64,000 bases of DNA from Terfezia claveryi (GCA_015179025.1 WHUX01000119.1:1-64000), one strand, 5' to 3'. Shown: positions 36,946 to 48,475, counted from the first letter of the stretch. Notes: generated by a model not told the origin, from the letters alone. Program-made: numbers and translations.

Positions 36946-38409
36946 CTAAACTCCTATTGTCTTTTTTAGGTGATCACTATTATGAATAGTTTTGTTGAGA
37001 GCCTGCAGGTCATTCTTTCTAGTATCACATGAGCTGACAAAGTTCTTGTTTTGGTTGTGGTAGCTAAGACAATACTTGCACCTAGGTATCTCTCTTCCTC
37101 CTATAGTAGTAACTTTGGAGAGTTTAGGGCATAAGTGGGACCAGTGACCATCTTGGTGACAAATAGTACAATTTCTGATAGTCTTCTTTGGTAGTGGATA
37201 CAGTCTGTTATTAAGGGGGCATTTGTTGCTGAGGTGAGTAGTTTCCATGCAGTTGGTCCATTTGGGGGGAGGAAATTTCATATTTCTGGGACAGTCTTCC
37301 TTAAAATGTCCAATCTGCCAGCATACTTCACAAAGATTTATGACAGGATCTTTGTTATTGCATTTGGAGTGTTTGTAGCCTTTTTTACCACATTGGAAAC
37401 AAAACTCTTTGGCCTGAGTTTTCCTGGAGGAAGAGGAAGGAATTGGCTCCTCAGGGAAAAGGTCAGAAAGGGTGCTGACAGTGGAGGCAGGTGAGGATCC
37501 TGGTGGTGGTGGTGGATCAAACTGCACCTTCTTGGTGTCTGCCTCATCCTTACACTTAGGTGAGGCTGCCCTTCTCTTTAAGGTACCTTCAAGAGTAGGG
37601 TTCCACTCCTGAAGGTTTCCCACAACCACAGAACCCCTGTCAGCCCTTCTCAAGGACTGTTCTATCTGTTCTATAGTCATGGGTTCCCTAGATCTTTCCT
37701 ATTCTTCAGGTTTATCTGAGTTAGAGGATTCATCCACAAGGGTCCATTCCTGTGGGTCCTCTGCCTCAGAGACAGCAAGAGTGGAGGGAGAGGAGGTACT
37801 AGGTCTTTTGTTAATAACTACTTAAAACTTAGGTTTTCTTGTAACTGACCTTCCTCTCTCTTCACTTTCTTGTTGTTGCTGTTGGGCTTGGGCCCTGATA
37901 GTGGTGGCAGCAGTTTATACTGCTGCTGGCTCCTGTTGGAGCTGTCTGAGCCTAAAATTTCTTTCTCTGATGTTAGACATTTGAGGGTCAGGAATATCTT
38001 CAACTGTTGGTTAGTACCTTTCAGCCTCAAAAACTGCATTCAGGCTATCCCTGTCCCTCCAGGTAGGCCTAGTGCCATCAACCTCCTGCACAGGTCTTTG
38101 TGGGAGGTTGGTAGTGGTGATCTGGAGAGGAGGGAGTCTCCTTCTCCTGTTGATGGTGTTGGGAGAATTTCTCCCAAGGATTGGTGGAGACACTAGTCTC
38201 CCAGTAGCTCCTCTAATCCTGAGCTGTTGGTTTGGTAATGCAGGCATGGTTGGTAATGGAGGATGTGGTGGGGGAGGAGTTTTCCTGAAAGTTTGTATGG
38301 GAACAGAGAAGTGATTTGTTACTACTGGATGTTGTAGTAAGGAATCTGTATGGAGAGAAGACTGTTCAGTAGAGGAGGATTTGGGGGGTTTATATGCTCC
38401 TCTAGACAA
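36946..38409 (-). pseudogene. Zinc-knuckle module between RNase H and integrase of family C
   Basis: After the RNase H end (GKDNHIADVLSRG-like) the minus strand continues into about 480 codons not usual for gypsy pol. 38011-38409 is Pro/Ser/Arg-rich. 37818-38039 is Q/L-rich. 36946-37680 carries three or four CCHC-like knuckles: CFQCGKKGYKHSKC, CEVCWQIGHFKEDC, CTICHQDGHWSHLC, and a variant TNCMETTHLSNKC. CCHC knuckles bind single-stranded nucleic acid. Integrase follows in the same direction. It may be a second nucleocapsid-like domain embedded in pol or an acquired segment. The joined frame is interrupted by a few stops. Confidence 0.7.
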
Positions 38410-38419
38410 TACATCTGCT

Positions 38420-39800
38420 ATATGGTTGTCCTTTCCCTAAATGTATTCCAGGGTTAGGTCAAACTGACTCATAGTCTCTTGCCACCTTCTCTTCATCTGA
38501 CTTTCAGGGAAACTATCCATAAATGTGACCAAGAGTTTGTGATCTGTTTGGATGATTACCTTGTGACCCTGTAGTTCAGGTCTGAAATATCTCAGTGAGT
38601 CAACAATTGCTAATAATTCCTTATCAGTTGTTGTGTAATTCATTTGTCTATCATTTAATTTCCTAGAGTGAAATTCTGCTGGCCTGATAACACCATTCTC
38701 CATTTGGCCAATCCATCCTGAGATCCCTGTATTACTTGCATCTGTAACTAAATAGATTGGAAGGCCTGAGTCATAATTAATTGGTTTGAGCACTTTATTG
38801 CTCATGATCAACTCCTTAATTTTCTTGAATGACTCATTATGCAGTGTAGTCCACATGTGCTTCTTGGTTGACTCTTGCAATTCTGATAGTGGTTTGGCTA
38901 TAGCTCCCAATTCTGGACAAAACCTCCTCAAGTAATTAACCATCTCTAGAAACTTTTGTAATTTCTTTTTAAAGTCAGGGATTGGGTAATTAGCTATTGA
39001 GTTGATTTTTTCTGGATCCATTTCTAACCCTTGCTTGGTGACAATGAATCCTAGCACTTTTAATCTTGAAGCAAGGATTTGGCATTTCTTTTTGTTGAAA
39101 AAGAATTTCTCCTTAGCCAATATCCTGCAGATCCCTCTCAACACTTCTTTGTGTTCCTCTAAGGTATCTGTTCCAATTAAAATGTCATCTAAATAAACCA
39201 TTACAGTTTTCCCAACATAGTCCCTTGGTAGCTAGTTCATAGCTCTCATTATAGTTACAGGTGCATTATAGTCACCTTGCTGCATGACTAGTGAGTCAAA
39301 TTTCCCCAGGTGATTTGTAAAGGTACTATGTTTTACTGATTCATGTGCATGTCTAATATTATGGTATCCATCTGCCAAATCAGCTGCTGAAATAAATTCC
39401 TTGCTAGCTATCTAATCCAATATTGCTTTAATATTAGGCATGGGTGTTTTATCCTTTTGTACTAGCTTATTTCTTGGTACACAGTATAGTAAGAATCTAG
39501 CCTGTTGCTTACCATTCTTATCTAAATCCCTTTTTGGCTGTGTGAACATCAATATGCTATTCAATGAGCTAGAGGGAACTATTCTTCCAGTTTTTAGTTC
39601 ATTTTTTATTTTATCTGTGACTTGATCCAGAAATCTAGTATAGTTTGTGTAATATGCAGGTTCCCATGTTGCACCTTCAGGAACTATGATTTTATGCTGC
39701 ATGATGTCATAAGGTTCTCTGATTGGTGGTAATGCAGTAGGCTTCTCTTCTGGGAATAATTCAGGATATTCTTCAAATATATTAAACTCCACTTTTTCCA
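38420..39800 (-). pseudogene. Family C reverse transcriptase and RNase H
   Basis: 39412-39792 is the N-terminal polymerase part (YPELFPEEKPTALPPIREPY, then LKTGRIVPSSS and RFLLYCVP). 38437-39201, a 254-codon open frame, begins MVYLDDILIG, the active site, then FFNKKKCQILASRLKVLGF, LEMVNYLRRFCPEL and RNase H with VTDASNTGISGWIG, YTTTDKELLAIVDSLRYFRP and QTDHKLL. The gap 39202-39411 holds the fingers/palm in a frame broken by stops. The catalytic residues are present. Confidence 0.9.
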
Positions 39801-40236
39801 GATTAATTGCATTTGTAATAACTAGAGAGCTTCCATCATCTTCTAGCTCTGACCAATCTGATGAGTCAAACCACTCTTGTGACCATTCTTGGTCTTCCTC
39901 TAGATTATCCTCCAGATTATGCTGTATCTATGGGATTACTGGAGTTGGTTTTGGGTGATACAGTAATCTACCTCCAACTTCAGTTAGAACAGTATATGGG
40001 TCTTCATTATCATCCTAGTCATGTTCTGTCCTGCCTATATTCATTGCTGCAGTAGTGATTCTTCCTAGTGTATCCTTGGTTTTGAGCATATTAATATCAA
40101 TCCTTGTTCTACCTATAGGTTATATAGTAATTCTATTATCTTTGACATTCATAATTGCTTTATAATCCCTCAGTGTAGGTTCACCAAATATAACATCCCA
40201 GTCCTTAAGGTTGACTACATAGAATGTCCTAGTTTC

Positions 40237-40560
40237 TTAGTACCCTTGTAGATTTACTATAACTGTTGCTGTATTTGTCATTTGAGATCTACTGCCTTTA
40301 ATTACAGTTTCTAGAGGTTTCTTGCTGATCTCTTTTAAGGATATATTGAACAGCTGACAATAGTTTGCTGATATCAGGTCTCCACTTAATGTGCATGGAT
40401 CAAATAGTGCATAAGCAATATATCCATTAATCTTAATTTCAGCTGCATTAGAAGTTCTATGACTTTCTAGGACAAGGAACTTTCTTGAGTCATTAGGGTT
40501 CCTCATGACCTGCAATGGAGCTGACCCCTATTGGTTCCTATCAACCTCCTGATAAGCTGT
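40237..40560 (-). pseudogene. Family C aspartic protease
   Basis: The open piece reads INGYIAYALFDPCTLSGDLIS. The D-P-C-T block stands where the family has D-S/P-G-T, so the active-site glycine appears replaced by cysteine (GGT to TGT on the coding strand). It is followed by LFNISLKEI. Placement between the gag zinc knuckle and reverse transcriptase fits. The frame joins gag via stops near 40236 and 40520-40610. Confidence 0.7.
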
Positions 40561-40620
40561 TTTTACCTTATCTATTGGTCTAGACCCATAAGCACTTGGT
40601 CTGAACCCTGGTCTAAATCT

Positions 40621-42477
40621 TTATCTAGGTCCTATGTACTGATAAGCTAATGACACCTTTTTTGTTGGGCAGTCTTTAGACAAGTAACTAGCCTTATTAC
40701 AGTAGTAACAGACCCTAGACTCTGCAGCCTTGGCCTTATTCTGCAGTTGTTCACTATAGGGTTTATACTTAGTTTTATCTTTTCTAGCATTAGGAAATTG
40801 ACCATAGAGACCTCCTGGACCACCCTTCACCCCAGCCACTTTGGCTGCATTCTTCTTCACCTTATCAGGTAATTTAAACTCAGACTTAGTCCATTCCATA
40901 GGCTTTCCAGGACCCTAGTACTTTTCCAACTTCTTTTCTTTATGGTGCAAGGTTTTTGATTCCTGCTTCAGGACATCTTCTTGAATAGTGATTTTCTACA
41001 GTATTTCCTCAAAAGTTGACTCATATAAAATTAGTCCTTTGACTTTGGCCTTGAGCAAGGGTACCAGTCCATCTACTAGTTTCATTTTGAGTGCATAATC
41101 ACTTATCATATCTTGTCTATTTAAATCCTTGCACTTGATTTTAAATTCTTCCAGGTTCTGTACATACTACATGACAATAACCTCTGGCCTTTGATAGTGT
41201 GCCAGATATTTTTTCCACAGGATTTTAGGTGCTACTGTAGATATCAGTTTTCCTCTGAGCCTTAACATAAATTCATGGAAATTCCTCTCTTCCACATTTG
41301 TTTTCTCAGCATAGTACTGATTATACCAGATCAGAGCACTCTTCTCAAACATAAAGCTTGCTCTGTCCAGACCTTCCCAATTGGCTATATCCTATCCCTG
41401 ATACTTAATCCACTTTTGCAACTGTTGCACATAACTGTCAAAGGTAGTTTGATCTCTTCATTCATCTGATATTCCATCTATCTATCTTGGGTTAGGAATT
41501 TTTGCCAACTTGCTAGCTTTCTTAGCCATAGATTTACTAACGGTTTGTAAGGGTATAGTTTGACCAGTCTTCTTTGACCATTCTTTGTGGTAAGGGCTAG
41601 GTTCCCTAATGGATCTCTTTTTCTATCATCATCTGATCCATTGTCTGATTGGTCACCCTCAGATCCAGATCCTGGGTCATCACTTCCACCTCCAGCCACA
41701 CCACTAGAGCTCTTTCTAGACTTCCTGTCAGGGCTCTTACCCTTTTTGGTATATAATGGCTTTTTCTTTTTATCAGGTAGTAGTGGCATATCTCTTTTAA
41801 ATATTTCTTCTACTTCAGTTTCATATTCCCCTTCTTCTACTTCCTCAAACTGGATACCCTTTTCCTTATCTTTTCCTTTTTCACCTCCAAACAACTTTCT
41901 CCCTATTTCCTCATGGGTTTCTTCTGCTTCTAGAGGGGAAACTATTTCTGGAGTTTCCAAGTCATACAAATTGCCCATGAGCATGTATTGAGTCAAGAAA
42001 GGCCAGTTCATTACTAGCCATAGAACTCCTTTTACGGGGTTGTAAGTTAGGTATGGCCATATTGATTTAGAAGTTGCTGTCAGCTGCAAATCCACTTTGT
42101 ATGATTTGTCAAACTATTCTTTCTGTTGGAAGATTATGAACTTTTCTGCTGCTTCAGCCAACAATTCCTTTTTCTTCCTTGACAGCATGTTGTTTATTGT
42201 TAGGTAAACAAACACTTATGATAGCCTTTGATACCATGAACTTTCATTCTTATCCCAAAAGGCTTTGCTTGCAGGGGGTGTAATAATTTTTACTTCAGGC
42301 ATTACTAAGTTTGGTCCAAGGATTATCTCCCTTGTTTCTATATCTCTTTCTAGAATATTCTTCCTTTCTGGAATCTTCTTCCTAGGAGTATTTACTAATT
42401 TAGCCTTGAGTGCTTCTAGCTCCTCACTTGTCATTGCCTTTCTCCTTCCTTTCTTCATTCTCTCTCCACCTTCCATA
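40621..42477 (-). pseudogene. Family C gag
   Basis: Likely start at 42477 (MEGGERMKKGRRKAMTSEE), 32 bp from the start of the divergent plus-strand ORF. The longer frame to 42611 overlaps that ORF. The order is a basic N-terminus, a variable acidic region 41478-42095 (EEVEEGEYETEVEE; GSDDPGSGSEGD), capsid near 41167-41352 (LIWYNQYYAEKTNVEERNF), and a zinc knuckle at about 40660-40710, C-YY-C-NKAS-Y-LSKD-C, in which the glycine and histidine of CCHC are changed (S, Y). A few stops separate the pieces. Confidence 0.8.
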
Positions 42478-42509
42478 GCTCTACTACTCTTTTCTGTTGA
42501 GGAGTCTCC

Positions 42510-42998
42510 ATGTCTATCAGATATTATACCACTGATTCCTTGAACTCTGTTTCTTCTATGCCTTCTTTCTTTAGAGTGGATCCTGATGAGGAAGGATCTA
42601 CTTCTTATCAAATTCCTTCTTCTCCTCCTGGTTCTATTGCTTCTGATACCAAGTTGGATTATAGTACAGGAGGTAAGAGGAATTTAAAGAGAAAGAGGGT
42701 TACTTTTGTTGATGAGATTGTTTTGGAAGCTGGGTTTCCTGTTTCTGCTGGAAGAAAGGTTAAGTGGAAGGATAGAGGTTGGTCTGCCAGGTATTTGTGT
42801 TCTTTCTGGAGAGAGAAGTATAGGATGTTTTCTTGTGCTTTTTACTGGGAAAATTCCAGGTTCTTTTTTAAGTTAGGTAGAGAGTGGGGCTGGGACACTC
42901 TTTGGAGTTTGAATGTTGATAGGACTGATTCCTATAATCCACACCCTTATTGGACTTCTGAGGCTGTTTCTAAGTCTCAAACTTACCAGTTTAGGTAG
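42510..42998 (+). CDS. Intact antisense ORF of family C, 162 codons, unknown
   Basis: An uninterrupted plus-strand frame starting MSIRYYTTDSLNSVSSMPSF lies divergent to gag and points to the 5' LTR. Codon use is consistent (third-position T, AGG arginines) and no stop is present, although the neighbours have several. Features are a Ser/Pro-rich acidic N-terminus (FFRVDPDEEGSTSYQ), a basic stretch near residues 54-64 (GGKRNLKRKRVTF) and a Trp/aromatic-rich C-terminal half (WKDRGWSARYLCSFWREKY; YNPHPYWTSE). No family recognised. A decayed counterpart sits in the same place at 4234-4560. It might regulate or assist the element, but this is inference only. It may be spliced beyond 42998. Confidence 0.55.
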   Translation: MSIRYYTTDSLNSVSSMPSFFRVDPDEEGSTSYQIPSSPPGSIASDTKLDYSTGGKRNLKRKRVTFVDEIVLEAGFPVSAGRKVKWKDRGWSARYLCSFWREKYRMFSCAFYWENSRFFFKLGREWGWDTLWSLNVDRTDSYNPHPYWTSEAVSKSQTYQFR

Positions 42999-43360
42999 TT
43001 TTTCTTTTCCTTTTCTACTTCTGTCTTTTTTGTTTGGCAGAAGTGTTGAATCCTAGTGGCTTAATTAATTTAGCCCTATTTCTCCTCTTTTATCAGTCTT
43101 TCTGCTGATGTTGTTGCCAGTTTTACTGAAGTTACTTCTTGTAGGCTTTATATTGATTGCTATTTAGAGGATAGTCTTACTGTTGCTATTTAGGGAATAG
43201 TCTTACTGCTGACTGTCAGACTTTGGTGCTACTGTGCTTTTATGCTGTAGGGTTATACTGGCTTCTAGTTTCTACTTCTTCTGGTAGAAACTTTGTTGAT
43301 TAGGTAAGGTTAATCAGGCCCTCCTAGTTAGGTAAGAATCAAGTTCTTAGGTTAAAAAAA
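42999..43360. other. Family C 5' leader (between antisense ORF and 5' LTR)
   Basis: Non-coding on inspection. It has a direct repeat of about 32 bp (TTGCTATTTAG-GGATAGTCTTACTG type) near 43155-43215, and the primer-binding region should lie at its right end (plus strand ...TTAGGTTAAAAAAA before 43361). Confidence 0.5.
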
Positions 43361-43967
43361 TGTAAGTGTGTATAATGGGGACTGGAAAATCAGATTAGAT
43401 TAGATAAGATAATCTAATCTAATTAGATAATCTCAGGCTAGTAATGTATACTACAAAGTAGATTACTAATAATGTATTATTAATCCTCACTATTAAAGTT
43501 ATTACCAGTAGCATAAGATTACTGTAATAGGTAAAGTAGTATAGGAGTGCCAAAGGCACTTAGAATATAACCAGTGGAACTTCTATATTGATTGTACTGT
43601 AACTATCTTCTGATACTAAACTACTCCTTCAACTGAAGGGAAATCAAGGGGTTTATAACAGTCCCCTAGTAGGGCAGTGCTAGGGCAGTGCTGAGGCAGT
43701 GCACTATCATCTGACCTATACATGAGTTGAAATCAACATAATAGAAGGTTCTAGATAGTACTTCCAAATACTATCTAGTACAAATTAGGTTAAGTCTTTC
43801 CTAGACTTTTACATGTGAAAGCATGTGATAACATGTGAAATATTAGCAAGGCAGACAGCACACAATGTTGTGTGTTTTGAGATACTTACTGAGTAAGAAA
43901 ATACATAAGAAATATATTTGTGAGGGAGAGGGTTAGTCATAAGAGATGAGTAAGCCACTTCCTTATA
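43361..43967 (-). repeat. Family C 5' LTR
   Basis: 607 bp, the same length as the other LTR and nearly identical. The hairpin has one C to T change (arms 43393-43405 and 43412-43424). GGTAT follows at 43968. Confidence 0.9.
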
Positions 43968-44071
43968 GGTATAGGAGGCCCTCCTGGATGGTACACTCGG
44001 CTAGGGAGATCTTAGAGTGGAAGCGCTGGCCAGAATCCACTGCCGTGATAATTTCCTTGGCCAGGGGGTCA
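43968..44071 (-). pseudogene. B-2 integrase fragment between element C and the hAT element
   Basis: A 104-bp island of family B integrase. Text such as GATGGTACACTCGGCTAGGGAGATCTT matches B-3 at 13725-13755 and B-1 near 31280. It begins with the C target duplication GGTAT and ends with the hAT target duplication GGGGGTCA. It shows that both elements entered the same B copy only about 100 bp apart. Confidence 0.85.
44064..44071. repeat. 8-bp target duplication of the hAT element, left (GGGGGTCA)
   Basis: GGGGGTCA precedes TAGTGTGTGC. The identical 8-mer follows the right end at 56779-56786. An 8-bp duplication is diagnostic of the hAT group. Confidence 0.95.
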
Positions 44072-44096
44072 TAGTGTGTGCTATGGGGGTGAGTCA
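44072..44096 (+). repeat. Left terminal inverted repeat of hAT element
   Basis: TAGTGTGTGCTATGGGGGTG... pairs with the reverse complement of 56755-56778 (TAGTGTGCGCTACGAGGTG), with one extra G at the left and two C/T differences. Confidence 0.85.
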
Positions 44097-44184
44097 GTCT
44101 GAGTTTCTGGCCCTTACAACTCATTCGGCTATCGACTCACCTCGGTCTTTGCCTACTGCAACTCGCCTCAGACCACTTCACCAA

Positions 44185-44215
44185 TCAATCAGTGATCTAT
44201 AGATTACTCACCAAG
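44185..44215 (+). repeat. Subterminal inverted repeat, left copy
   Basis: AATCAGTGATCTATAGATTA followed by CTCACCA is repeated in reverse complement at about 56630-56658 (TGGCGAGTAATCTGTAGATC...). Its core, GTGATCTATAGATTAC, is itself nearly palindromic. Both copies lie 110-120 bp inside the ends, as expected of a transposase recognition site. Confidence 0.7.
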
Positions 44216-44309
44216 ATCCCTTACTAACCTCATTCATACTTGTGCATTTGCCAAGTCCAGGGATTTTCCGTTCTTTCCCCTATTCGTCTGTGCATACAGC
44301 TTGTCATGG

Positions 44310-44480
44310 ATTGCCCCTCTTGTTACAGATTGCCACTCTTGTCACGGATTGCCAGTCTTGTTAGGGATCACTCGTTTCGTCTTCTAGCATAGCACCGATC
44401 CCACCAAACCCCGTTCCTGTCCCTTTGTATAGTTTTTACCAATATCACCATTCTTAGTCATGGATTGCTTCTGCTGTCAC
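44310..44480 (+). repeat. Left subterminal GTCACGGATTGC array
   Basis: Four or more copies at about 19-bp spacing (CTTGTCATGGATTGCC, CTTGTTACAGATTGCC, CTTGTCACGGATTGCC), with another near 44458. The right subterminal array has the same word in the opposite strand. Confidence 0.8.
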
Positions 44481-45954
44481 GATTTCTAGAACTATTCTTT
44501 CAAATTTGTCTCTCATGTTCTCTATGCTCTGTTTGTGCTGCCATACGTCCATACATTCTATATCAAACATCCTACCTACTCATCCCCATGTTATCCTTTT
44601 CCTTGCACCCAAATTTCTTACATTTGCTTCTAATCCCTAAACTCTCCATCCGCCCTATCTTAATAATAATTCATACATAAATGCTCTCAAGATTCCTACG
44701 TCCACCCAAGAAGTGCCTATAGTTCCATATCGTGAATTATTCCCATTCTTCCCAAACTCAATTTACATCTCATAAGTAATTAATGACCAAAATAAAAAAA
44801 ATAAAAAAGAGTATCAACCGCGGATTCATCATAAGAACTAATCTACCCTGGTGTTGCTCGTCATGATAATCACAATTCAACCAAAAAAACAAGACATTAA
44901 GGAAACCCACGCACAAAAAGAAACTCACCCATGCAAGGCAAGCTAATAGGAAAAAGCAAAACTTAGATACAAAGGACAAAGGAAAAAAACAATGAACAAA
45001 GGATAATTGACCATACCTACCTTAGTTTGCGCCCCCTCAAGTATGTAGGCTCACACTTTGTAATTCGTATGCTGAGTGGGCTATAACTTTTTCTGGAGCC
45101 TCATTGCCATTGAAGGCGTCAGGTTGATGGATGGAGAGGCAGGGCACTTAGTCCCGCAATGTGGGGTGCAGGGTGTTGAGGTCCCTCTTTCCTTCCTCAA
45201 TAGGCTGCCTTGGAATAAGCCAATTCCTCCAGCTGACTGCACACTGAAATTGTTGAATGGGCTAGAAATCTGAGAAGTTGTATCTCCCACATCAAGATCA
45301 TCTCTCTCAAACTCTTCCTCTCCCTTCATGCTACTCTCATACTCTGACACCGTATCACCATTTCCTGATGGTCCATCTAGAGTGACTGGCATCATACGGT
45401 AGAGAAATTCTACATCATATCTGAGAGCCTGTCTCTCTTGGCTCACATCAATTTCATCATGATTAGCTAATCCTTCTTCCACATGTGCAGGAGTGTTCTC
45501 AGGGTCTGGTTCTGTATATTTTGCATGTATCAAGTCCCAAGATTTCGTTAACATTAGCGCTATGATCATCTGGTGATCCATTCAGTTCCGGTGGTAAGGC
45601 AAAATATCTCGAGCACCGCTAAATATATGCTCAACAGCTACAGATATTAGTGGAATACTCAATATATCCCTTGCCATTCATGCTAGCATTGAGTATTCAA
45701 TGGCATGAACCTTCTACCAGGATAGGGGACACTGCCCATCTAGTATGGCTAGACCACTGGTTAAGTATCTTTTGACCTCCGGAATATTCTCTAATTTGGT
45801 CACTGTCCCCTCTTGTAGTCGACGCATGATGTAGGATTGCTCTGAATCGTCGAGGTGACTCTTTTGAGCCTCGGGCTCCGGTGCGTACCTGGTATAGTTG
45901 ATATCAAAATATTTCTCAAACTGTACTCTAAGTACCCAATAAGGTCAGATTCTC

Positions 45955-46240
45955 ATTCGTTTCATAATATCACAGATATATCTGTTGTCATAGATGCATC
46001 TCTTGTCATGGATGCATTTGTTGTCACGAATGCATCTGTTGTCATGGATGCATCTCTTATCACGGATGCATCTGTTGTCATGGATGCATCTGTTGTCACG
46101 GATGCATCTGTTGTCATGGATGCATCTGTTGTCATGGATGCATCTGTTGTTATAGATACATCTGTTGTTATGGATGCATCTGTTGTCACGAATGTATCTA
46201 TTGTCACAGATGCATCTGTTGTCACGGAATGTACTCCATA
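45955..46240. repeat. 18-bp minisatellite inside a transposase intron
   Basis: About 15 head-to-tail copies of CATCTGTTGTCAYGGATG. Each holds GTCACGGA or a decayed GTCATGGA. It lies between the transposase exon ending ILDPSKK...YTEYY and the dimerisation exon. Open frames through it (VVMDAS, DNRCIH) exist only because 18 is a multiple of three. Confidence 0.85.
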
Positions 46241-46897
46241 ACATTCGTAGAATTGATACTTACTGGTAATATTCTGTGTATAGTATGCAGTCAACAGCCT
46301 CCTGATTTATGGTAGGATCCTATACCAAGATATTTCCCCAATCCGTGTACAAGGATAACTTCTTAGATGGATCCAGGATAGTCGCTAGATTGTAGATGAG
46401 TGATTGTTTTTCTATTCTCAAACAATACTTCTGCAATATGAGGTGACAGCCTTTCGTTGCGTACAAAAATCCTGGTGCCCACATCGTGCTGGCTGGAAGT
46501 TTGCGTATACATTTGCGTTGTTTTTCGATATGGTCGAAAATGTCGTTGTAGATGAATAACGCGTTGTGTATAGTCGCATGCTGGCCTGTGGAAATAGCAT
46601 GTGTATAATTAGAGAGCGGTTTCAGAAAAATTATAGCCTCCTGAACTTGGGCCCATTCTTCTTTACTCAGCCACAATAGGCTATACTTTCCTTCAGTTGT
46701 AGTCAGACTGATCTATTGTTCAATGTATGACTGTAGTCGCAATACTCGCGTAAGCATGTCAAAGATGGAGTTCCACCGAGTTCTGACGTCCTGTATGAGG
46801 CCCATTGGTACGGGAGTGTCATTTTGGAGTTCTTTGAATTGTGCCAACCATTGAGGACTAGCCACTATAGCTTTACATAGCTCCCAAACCTGGAAAA

Positions 46898-47034
46898 CTG
46901 TTAGCACATGGGATTGGGGGATAGGATTCCGTGACATTGTAGAATTCCATGACATGTAGAATTCCATGACATTGTGTAATTCCATGACATGTGAAATTCT
47001 GTGACAGAGTTATTGCAGAGCAAATATGACTAAC
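46898..47034 (-). other. Transposase intron with GTCATGGAATTC repeats
   Basis: 137 nt, donor GTTAGT, acceptor CTAACAG. It holds about five copies of TGTCATGGAATTCTACA-type units, again containing the element-wide octamer. Confidence 0.7.
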
Positions 47035-48349
47035 CTTGCATACTGATCGCGCAAATGTACCTGGCGCATACCCTTGCAGTGCTTTCATTGAAGTCTCTAC
47101 TTGAGGAGCGGATGAGATAGTGTCATCATTATCTGGGCTTGACTTAAGTTCTTTCATGAACTGGTTGCATACCAACGTGATAATATATGTGAGACAGGGA
47201 AGTCTATATTGCTCCGCATTCCACTTTGGACAAAATACATTTGCCTGTAAATACTTGGCCAGTACTATATTGACACTAGTATTGTCTAAGACAATAGCTA
47301 AGACCCAGCTAGTGATACCCAAGTCCCGGATTATTTGGCTTAGCTTATTGGCCAGTTGTACTGCATTATGAGATTCCCCTCCAAGGAATTGGAATCCAAT
47401 AGTATGTTGATGCACTTGCCATTCTTTGTCTATGTAGTAGAGTGTTGTACCCATAAATGCTAATTTATTAGGTGAGGTCTAATAGTCAGTGGTGAGGTGA
47501 AGCAATGTATCATCTAGAAGGCTTTTCTTGAGCTTCGCTTAAATTTCCACTGCATAATAATGTATACTACGCCGAAGTGTAGTTGCACTGGGGATATTTA
47601 TTCGAGGCCTGAGAAGGTTTAGGAGGCGGTGGAATTGTGGATGCTCGATTGTCTAGAAAGGTAGGTTGGATGCAATGACCATTTTCATCAGTTCATATTG
47701 AAATACATCATCACTAAATTGAGGAACTTATATAGCAGTAGTAGTTGCAACCTATGGATAATATCAGTCTGCATATTCTGCATTGGTATGGATTATATAA
47801 TTACCCTCACAAATATGTTAGCAATATCCTCCTTCTTTTGCCCAGTTGCAGTGCGGCATTACCCAGAGCTCAGGTGTGATTTCATGTATGTCGTACCTAA
47901 GTTGAATGCACTCGAGTGCTGTAACGAACTATTGCAACCCAAGTAATATATGAAAGGTTCTCCACTACTAACCTTTGCACCTTGACCAAATTGAGCCTAA
48001 TGCATTGCCGTTCGCAGTTTGGAATCCCATCGTAGTAGGCTAATATTGTTTCAATTCAGCATGTCCTTGGTAAGATTGTCACGGACTTTGCTGGCCCATT
48101 CAGTCATCTCCCACCATTCTGTGAAACAGGCAGACTTCTCGGCCTCCCACTTGAATGCAGTACCCCCTAGAATCCTGGTGAGGGATGAATCTATTGCAAA
48201 TGAAGGGACCAGTACGTTTGCAGAGATAGACATATTGGTAAAAGGGGTTGGTGGTTGATACTTTCAGGCTGTTGTAGGTGGTAAACTGGTCAAGCAATAC
48301 ATCAGGGAATTGAACATATTTATTAACTCTCTAGGATAGAAGGGACAGT

Positions 48350-48475
48350 ATCACGGACTTCTGTCACGGAAAACTACTTCTGTCATGGAAATCTGCTACT
48401 ATCATGGAAAACCACTTCTATCACAGAAAACTACGTCTGTCATAGAAAACCACTTCTGTCACGGAAAAGTGGGTG
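48350..48475 (+). repeat. 19-bp array, TCTGTCACGGAAAACCACT
   Basis: Six imperfect units with GTCACGGA, GTCATGGA, ATCACAGA and GTCATAGA variants. It lies between the transposase and the upstream minus-strand gene. Confidence 0.85.

Larger units (their letters stand above)
34340..43967 (-). mobile_element. Family C Ty3/gypsy chromovirus, 9.6 kb, complete with target duplication
   Basis: Two 607-bp LTRs (34340-34946; 43361-43967), each beginning TGTAAG and ending CTTACA (right copy CTTATA), are flanked by a perfect GGTAT duplication. The minus strand codes gag, protease, reverse transcriptase, RNase H, a zinc-knuckle module, integrase and chromodomain. An ORF on the opposite strand lies between the 5' LTR and gag. 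It sits inside B-2 integrase: the pieces at 34339 and 43968 are contiguous in B-3 near 13690-13720. Few frame breaks, so a recent insertion. Confidence 0.95.
45081..47960 (-). pseudogene. hAT-family transposase, multi-exon, RIP-damaged
   Basis: A nuclear cut-and-paste transposase. In minus-strand order: a possible zinc-finger remnant near 47880-47940 (TTYMKSHL); the hAT core at 46985-47480 (MGTTLYYIDKEWQVHQHTIG, then FLGGESH, VLAIVLDNTSVN); after an intron (46898-47034, GT...CAG) WELCKAIV, VRTRWNSIFDMLTRVL, LKPLSNYTHAISTG and LATILDPSKKLS; after a second intron (about 45950-46263, donor GTAAGT) EVKRYLTSG and the C-terminal dimerisation block MARDILSIPLISVAVEHIFS with GARDILPYHRN at 45580-45665. 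Stops are TAG for tryptophan or glutamine and TGA for arginine (45586), as RIP or CpG decay would make. Family assignment is firm. Activity is not expected from this copy. Confidence 0.88.

Noticed and set aside
45855..46294. Long open frames on both strands (VVMDAS, DNRCIH, TTDASM repeats)
   Set aside because: They come from an 18-bp minisatellite in an intron of the transposase. A period divisible by three keeps all frames open.
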